From assembly GCA_017305935.1 (NCBI GenBank), contig JAFKJU010000009.1, positions 186,001 through 250,000 on the forward strand: a stretch of DNA of 64,000 nt. The letters are read 5' to 3'. The position numbers and the translations under genes are program-made. Each line of letters starts with the position of its first letter. The first letter of the stretch is position 1. The notes beneath the pieces are model-generated. The model was given only the letters and a program-made list of their open reading frames with translations. It was not told where the DNA came from and made no database searches. Positions 59,905-64,000 of this stretch are shown here, in pieces. This DNA is from Hyphomicrobiales bacterium. Lineage in GTDB: Bacteria; Pseudomonadota; Alphaproteobacteria; Rhizobiales; Rhizobiaceae.

Positions 59905-61377
59905 ATGCGCACACATGTTTCGGAGACGATCTTCTTCATCGATCGTGAAAGCGGGCTTGGCCTTCAGGCGCAGCTGCGCGAGACCGTGGTTTCCGCGGTG
60001 GTCGCCGGCCGCATCCAGCCGGGTGCGCAATTGCCCTCCACACGCCGCCTTGCCGACTATCTGCGCATATCGCGCATCACCGTGACGCTTGCCTACCAGG
60101 AACTCGTCGCCCAGGGCTATCTGGAGGCGGCCGGCCGCAGCGCCTATCGCATCGCCGGCAATCCGCCGGGCCGCGCCATGGAAAACATGCGCCTGCCGGC
60201 GGGGGCCCAACCGGTGGATTGGGACAGCAAGGTGACGATGGATTTCAATGTGGTCCGCCAGGTGGAAAAGCCGCTCGACTGGCGGCGCTATCCCTATCCG
60301 TTTCTCTATGGCCAGATGGATCCGTCCCTCTTCGATCTCAACGCGTGGCGTGACTGCGCCCGGCGCGCGCTCGCCCGTGAGGATTTCATCCTCATGGCAA
60401 GCGATTTCGCCGCCGCCGATGACGTCCGGCTCGTCAATTACATTTGTTCGCGCACCCTGCCCCGGCGCGGCATCCATGCGAACCCGGACGAGATTCTCGT
60501 TACCGTCGGCGCGCAGAATGCGCTCTGGATCGTCACGCGGCTGATCCTTCAAAACGGTTCCAGCGCGGTCTGCGAGAACCCCTGCCATCCCGATATCAGC
60601 GCCTCGCTGCTCCTGAGCGGCGCGAGGGTGACGACCATCGACGTGGATGCGGAAGGCCTGCCGCCGGACAGCTTGCCCGAGGATGTCGACGCCGTCGTCG
60701 TCACGCCCAGCCACCATTCGCCGACCGGCGCCACCATGCCGATCGACCGCCGGGTCCGGCTGTTGCAGGCGGCGACTGAACGGGATTTCGTTATCGTGGA
60801 AGACGATTACGAATTCGAGATCAGCTTTCTGGCCCCGCCCTCCCCGGCGCTGAAGTCTTTCGATACGACCGGCCGCGTCCTCTATATCGGCAGTTTTTCC
60901 AAGTCGTTGTTTCCAGGTCTCAGGCTGGGCTATCTCGTCGCTCCGGCGCCATTCATCCGCAAGGCGCGCGCCCTGCGCTCGCTGATGCTGCGCCATCCGC
61001 CCGGCCATCTGCAACGCACGGCGGCGTATTTCCTGGCGCTGGGCCATTACGATGCCGTACTGCATCGCATGCGCATGGAATATCACGCCCGCCATATTGC
61101 GATGGCCGAGGCGTTTCATCGCGAAGGCCTGACGATCGCCGGCGCCTCCGCTTTTGGCGGGACGTCCTTCTGGATGGAAGGTCCAAAAGGGCTTGATGCG
61201 GACCGGCTGGTGCAAATCCTGCGTCAGGATGGCGTACTCGTCGAACCCGGCTCTCCGTTTTTCCCAAGAAGCCGCGCCCCCTGCCGCTTCTTCCGCATGG
61301 GCTATTCCTCCATACCCAGAAACAGTATTTCGGAAGGCGTCGCTCGCGTACGCGCGGCCATCGACGCGCATTTTTGA
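59905..61377 (+). CDS. tauR: TauR: MocR-type activator of taurine catabolism
   Basis: 490 residues. Start chosen at ATG 59905 behind GGGGGAG; a GTG five codons upstream would place the ribosome site inside the coding part. Residues 12-85 are the GntR winged helix (AQLPSTRRLADYLRISRITVTLAYQELVAQGYL). The aminotransferase-like domain keeps Asp300/301 in FVIVEDDYEF and the PLP lysine Lys333 in IGSFSKSLFPGLRLGYLV. TauR uses PLP and taurine as effectors to turn on the tau genes. Divergent from tauA with direct repeats between. Confidence 0.93.
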   Translation: MRTHVSETIFFIDRESGLGLQAQLRETVVSAVVAGRIQPGAQLPSTRRLADYLRISRITVTLAYQELVAQGYLEAAGRSAYRIAGNPPGRAMENMRLPAGAQPVDWDSKVTMDFNVVRQVEKPLDWRRYPYPFLYGQMDPSLFDLNAWRDCARRALAREDFILMASDFAAADDVRLVNYICSRTLPRRGIHANPDEILVTVGAQNALWIVTRLILQNGSSAVCENPCHPDISASLLLSGARVTTIDVDAEGLPPDSLPEDVDAVVVTPSHHSPTGATMPIDRRVRLLQAATERDFVIVEDDYEFEISFLAPPSPALKSFDTTGRVLYIGSFSKSLFPGLRLGYLVAPAPFIRKARALRSLMLRHPPGHLQRTAAYFLALGHYDAVLHRMRMEYHARHIAMAEAFHREGLTIAGASAFGGTSFWMEGPKGLDADRLVQILRQDGVLVEPGSPFFPRSRAPCRFFRMGYSSIPRNSISEGVARVRAAIDAHF

Positions 61378-61748
61378 CTGGATACAGGCTGGATTGCGGC
61401 CCATGGCCGCGCCGGGGCCTGCGGATAACGACCCGTCTCTGGCGGAAGCCAAGACGATCCTGGTCGACTATGTCGAGAAGGGCTCGGACCGTCGGTCGTG
61501 CGACGTGGTCGCGCCAGAGTACTTCTCCTTCGGTTCCATCGGGATCGATTCCGATGTCGGCAAAGGAGAGGGCTGTCCTTGCTGCGGTCAGCTAGAGCGT
61601 TTCCGGCTTGATATTGCGACCGGTCCCGGCCCCTCGTGCGAGCGCGGCAACCGCTGGCACGGCAGACGGATCACCGACAAAAGATCCGAGGGCTTCGCGA
61701 AGGCGCGCATCGGTCTTCGCCCGGCGGTGAGCTTGCAGTGCGGTCAGG

Positions 61749-61969
61749 TCAGGCTCGGACGACATCGGCATCTCCTCGGTCGAGATGTTCCACCGCTGCG
61801 CCCGCCGCCTTGGCGAGCGCATCGTCACGGGCGATTATCGGTGTTAGTCCCCCTTCCCGGATCAGATGAATCACCGATCGAAGCCCAAACAGGAGACTGA
61901 CGGGCGGCGTACCGGAATGCCAGAAGCAATGGTCAGCGCGGTCGCGCAGCGACCAGTCCCAATTTAGCT
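61749..61969 (-). pseudogene. C-terminal remnant of a class V (alanine/serine-glyoxylate-type) aminotransferase
   Basis: Reading the minus strand from an in-frame TAG near 61972, one frame gives LNWDWSLRDRADHCFWHSG, TPPVSLLFGLRSVIHLIREG and ARDDALAKAAGAAVEHLD before the stop at 61751-61749. TPPVSLLFGLR followed by I..EGL..ARH-like spacing is the pattern of class V PLP aminotransferases near their C-terminal third. About 73 codons survive; the PLP-lysine part and N-terminal two thirds are absent. It is therefore a fragment, not a working gene. Confidence 0.5.
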
Positions 61970-62087
61970 AATTCGAAGCCTGGCTGTGCGCCTTGCGCGC
62001 CTTCCGACTCACGGCATGAAAAGCAAGCACTGGGGCGCCATAAGCGTCTTTTGAGAAGTCGTCACGGCAACAACGACTTTCCAGGCA

Positions 62088-62272
62088 TTAAATTGGAAAA
62101 TCGTAGCCCCCAAATGAGGCGATGCATTCCACCATCAGCCGCCCGTCGTGACCGAAGCTGTCGGTAGTGCCGCGGATGGCCGGAATATCGTTGAGGACAC
62201 CCGTTGCATTGTCAACTTGCGTCGTAGGGATCGCGTTCCTGAATTCAGCAACTGCTCGTTCTTCGCATCGCT
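62088..62272 (-). pseudogene. Unidentified C-terminal protein fragment
   Basis: After an upstream stop, the minus frame reads EERAVAEFRNAIPTTQVDN, ATGVLNDIPAIRGTTDSFG, HDGRLMVECIASFGGYDFPI and stops at 62090-62088. No start with a ribosome site is seen and no family was recognised. The balanced composition suggests a former coding end rather than random sequence. Confidence 0.3.
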
Positions 62273-62445
62273 ACAACCTCATCCATGTAAGGTTCACATT
62301 TAAATATAGTCACCTCTGCTTTTAGAGTTGGCTATCTTCTTGCTATGGCTCCCGGATGTCCGCAATTGCAAAATTTTCGCGTATTGGCTTGATTCCAAAA
62401 TCCACTAGTGCGAAGGATTTCGTTCCTTATGGAGAACGAAGAGAA

Positions 62446-63339
62446 ATGCCTGATTTCAAAGACGATACACGCTCCTCGGGTGCCGAGTTGCTTCATGATG
62501 GCGAGCACTGGCTGCTCCGCCCACACATGGCCGAGCAACCCTCGCGCAGCGGCCCAGGTTTGGTACCCGCGCTGGAAAACACCATTGCGGTACTCCAGTA
62601 CTTGAACGGAACGGCGCCCCACGAAGCATCCCTGGCGGAAATCGTCGCCGCGCTCGGCATTTCAAAAACCCACTGTCATTCCATTCTCAAGACACTGGTA
62701 CATTTCGAGTGGCTGAAATACGATCAGCGTTCCAGAACCTATCGGTTGCATTCCGGCATTTTCACGAGCGCTTCCAGCCTGCTCAATTCACCGGTCATGG
62801 ATGCGGTCCGCCGTAATCTCACCGCGCTTGTCCATCGTGTGGATATACCGTGCCTGCTGACCCAGCCGATGAATGACGGCACCTACATCGTTATCGACAA
62901 ATTCAACGGCCCAACGAGTATGGAACTGTCTTTCCCCGTGGGGCATCGCTTTCCGCGCGACGCCTGTGCACAGATGCGGGCATACCTGGCGTGGCAATCA
63001 CCGGAGCGTATCGACGCCTGGTTCAATAATTGGCAGCCAACCCGCTACACCTCGCGCAGCCCGTTAACGGAAGAAGATGTGCGTGCAGGCATCGAGGCTA
63101 CCCGGCGCCGAGGTTATGCCGTCAGCAAGGGTGAATTCACCGAAGGCATCATGGCGATCGCCCTGCCCATCTTCGATCGGGACGGCGAGGTCTCCTATGT
63201 CTTCAATTGCTCGTTCATGATCGATCGTTTCCTGCCGCTAGAGGAAGCGGTCGCGCGCGAAATGCTCGTGGCGCTACGCGACATTCATCGCGACACACTG
63301 GCGCGGCCACCGGCAGCGCCAGCTTTTATCGGATCGTGA
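62446..63339 (+). CDS. IclR-family transcriptional regulator
   Basis: About 297 residues if begun at ATG 62446, with GGAG eleven bases ahead; an ATG 30 codons upstream (62356) is the alternative. The winged helix is VPALENTIAVLQYLNGTAPHEASLAEIVAALGISKTHCHSILKTLVHFEWLKYDQRSRTYRLHSGIF. The IclR effector domain follows at about 125-285 (HRVDIPCLLTQPMNDGTYIVIDKF; GRRGYAVSKGEFTEGIMAIALPIFDRDGEV as the ligand-pocket strand). The hydantoinase-type gene on the opposite strand is convergent with it and may be its target. The gene's AT content is a little higher than its neighbours. Confidence 0.92.
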   Translation: MPDFKDDTRSSGAELLHDGEHWLLRPHMAEQPSRSGPGLVPALENTIAVLQYLNGTAPHEASLAEIVAALGISKTHCHSILKTLVHFEWLKYDQRSRTYRLHSGIFTSASSLLNSPVMDAVRRNLTALVHRVDIPCLLTQPMNDGTYIVIDKFNGPTSMELSFPVGHRFPRDACAQMRAYLAWQSPERIDAWFNNWQPTRYTSRSPLTEEDVRAGIEATRRRGYAVSKGEFTEGIMAIALPIFDRDGEVSYVFNCSFMIDRFLPLEEAVAREMLVALRDIHRDTLARPPAAPAFIGS

Positions 63340-63355
63340 ACACGGGTTCCGCATG

Positions 63356-64000
63356 CTAACCGCTCGCCGCGCTCCTGCTGGCGGGCTGGCGCATGATATA
63401 GCGGCCTCGTCCCGGCGCGCCCCTGAACATTCCGTTCTCGATGATCACGTCCCCGCGTGACAGGACCGTGTGGACCCCGCCCTTGACCTGCTTGCCCTCG
63501 TACATCGTGTAGTCGACCGCCGAATGAAGCGAATCCACGCTGAGCCGGCGCTCGACGGCCGGATCCCACACCACGATATCCGCATCGGCGCCGATCGCGA
63601 TCGTGCCTTTGGCGGGGTAGAGGCCGAACAGCTTTGCCGGCGTGGTCGAGACGATATCGACGAAACGGCTCGGCGTCAGCAATCCGCGCAAAACGCCTTG
63701 CCAGACCAGTACCATGCGCTCTTCGATGCCCGGCGCTCCGTTGGGGATCAGGCGGAAATCGTCCTTGCCGATGTCCTTGGCACCTTTGAACATGAAAGGC
63801 CCGTGATCGGACGAGACAACCTGGAGGTCGCCACAGCTCAATGCCTCCCACAATATATCCGGCTGACCGGCGGTGCGCGGAGGCGGCGTGTAGATATACT
63901 TGCCGCCTTCGAAGCCTGGATGATCGAGCACTTCCTCGGTGATATGGAGATAATGGCTGCAGGTCTCCGCCCGCACATTGACTTTGCGCGCCCGTCCGCG
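63356..64000 (-). CDS. Dihydropyrimidinase/D-hydantoinase, C-terminal part
   Basis: 214 residues are visible; the N-terminal half with the metal-binding HxH and carboxylated Lys is beyond base 64000. The remaining part is typical of the family: VNVRAETCSHYLHITEEVLD, VVSSDHGPF with the catalytic Asp, GIEERMVLVWQGVL, FVDIVSTTPAKLFGLYPAKGTIAIGADADIVVWDP and the closing VLSRGDVIIENGMFRG. It hydrolyses cyclic ureides (dihydrouracil, hydantoins). It ends 17 bases from the convergent IclR gene. Phenylhydantoinase or allantoinase specificities cannot be separated from this half. Confidence 0.93.
   Translation of the reverse strand, partial: RGRARKVNVRAETCSHYLHITEEVLDHPGFEGGKYIYTPPPRTAGQPDILWEALSCGDLQVVSSDHGPFMFKGAKDIGKDDFRLIPNGAPGIEERMVLVWQGVLRGLLTPSRFVDIVSTTPAKLFGLYPAKGTIAIGADADIVVWDPAVERRLSVDSLHSAVDYTMYEGKQVKGGVHTVLSRGDVIIENGMFRGAPGRGRYIMRQPASRSAASG

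Larger units (their letters stand above)
61378..62445. other. Non-coding or decayed stretch between tauR and the IclR gene
   Basis: About 1.07 kb with no intact gene recognised. It contains two minus-strand protein remnants (61749-61969 and 62088-62272). An open plus-strand frame from 61403 (MAAPGPADNDPSLAEAKTIL..) matches nothing recognised. A short minus-strand frame with GAGGAG ahead of its ATG at 61765 ends at 61592; its TALQAHRRAKTDARLREALG..VAALARGAGTGRN looks like a truncated accessory protein but cannot be assigned. The last 200 bases are AT-richer than the rest of the window and presumably hold the IclR promoter. Confidence 0.55.

Noticed and set aside
61592..61765. 57-codon minus-strand frame with GAGGAG ahead of its ATG
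   Set aside because: It looked like the start of a mobile-element accessory protein, but it is short, overlaps the aminotransferase remnant and could not be assigned, so it is mentioned only in the description of the region.
1..64000. CRISPR arrays, tRNA or rRNA genes, insertion sequences, prophage
   Set aside because: No regularly spaced repeats, cloverleaf-like segments, transposase or phage structural proteins were seen on reading both strands.

Overview
The window is GC-rich, densely coded DNA from an alphaproteobacterium, most likely a member of the Rhizobiaceae or a close relative in the Hyphomicrobiales. Pointers to this are a DUF1217 protein, a cobalamin-riboswitch-controlled CbtBA cobalt transporter, a TauXY/Xsc/Pta taurine pathway with a MocR-type TauR, and rhizobial-style intergenic palindromes (CCTTCTCCCC-N3-GGGGAGAAGG and a mosaic element at 43.26-43.50 kb). 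No tRNA, rRNA, CRISPR array, insertion sequence or replication origin was recognised. The content is mostly transport and catabolism, as expected of a secondary replicon or an accessory part of a chromosome.

Layout. 0-2.1 kb (minus): start of an Opp/Dpp-type permease and its binding protein. 2.6-5.6 kb: a 971-residue DUF1217 repeat protein. 5.7-9.8 kb: overlapping operon of PxpA, a PxpB-PxpC fusion and a biotin carboxylase carrying its own biotin-carrier domain. 9.8-16.6 kb: Do-family protease, small exported protein, RND efflux adaptor and pump. 16.7-17.6 kb: Xre/RES toxin-antitoxin pair with an operator-like palindrome. 17.6-20.1 kb: histidine phosphatase-like protein lacking the catalytic His, cobalamin riboswitch, cbtB, cbtA and an unknown membrane-anchored protein. 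20.1-25.5 kb: cupin, DUF3175 protein, PaoABC-type molybdenum aldehyde oxidoreductase and a divergent TetR regulator. 25.6-27.5 kb: DUF2231 membrane protein overlapping a sorbosone-dehydrogenase-like protein. 27.8-30.6 kb: a tauABC-like transporter without tauD.

30.8-43.3 kb is a sugar island: RbsABC-like transporter, RpiA, RpiR-type regulator, HAD phosphatase, FGGY kinase, aldehyde dehydrogenase, FAH-family enzyme, 2-hydroxyacid dehydrogenase and SDR. Three of its promoter regions share ATACTAG. It combines kinase/isomerase genes with an oxidative set, suggesting a pentose or related sugar acid; the substrate cannot be read from sequence. 43.5-45.6 kb: succinyl-CoA:3-ketoacid CoA-transferase and a divergent PAS-LuxR regulator with a palindrome touching its start codon. 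45.6-50.8 kb: EamA exporter with divergent MocR regulator, acyltransferase and NCS1 permease.

51.1-61.4 kb is a complete taurine dissimilation locus. TauR is divergent from tauA-tauB-tauC-tauX-tauY-xsc-exporter-pta. The inferred route is uptake by TauABC, oxidative deamination to sulfoacetaldehyde by TauXY, cleavage by Xsc to sulfite and acetyl phosphate, and conversion to acetyl-CoA by Pta, with an exporter removing the sulfur anion. 61.4-62.4 kb is a decayed stretch with an aminotransferase remnant. The window ends with an IclR regulator and the C-terminal part of a dihydropyrimidinase/hydantoinase that runs off the edge.
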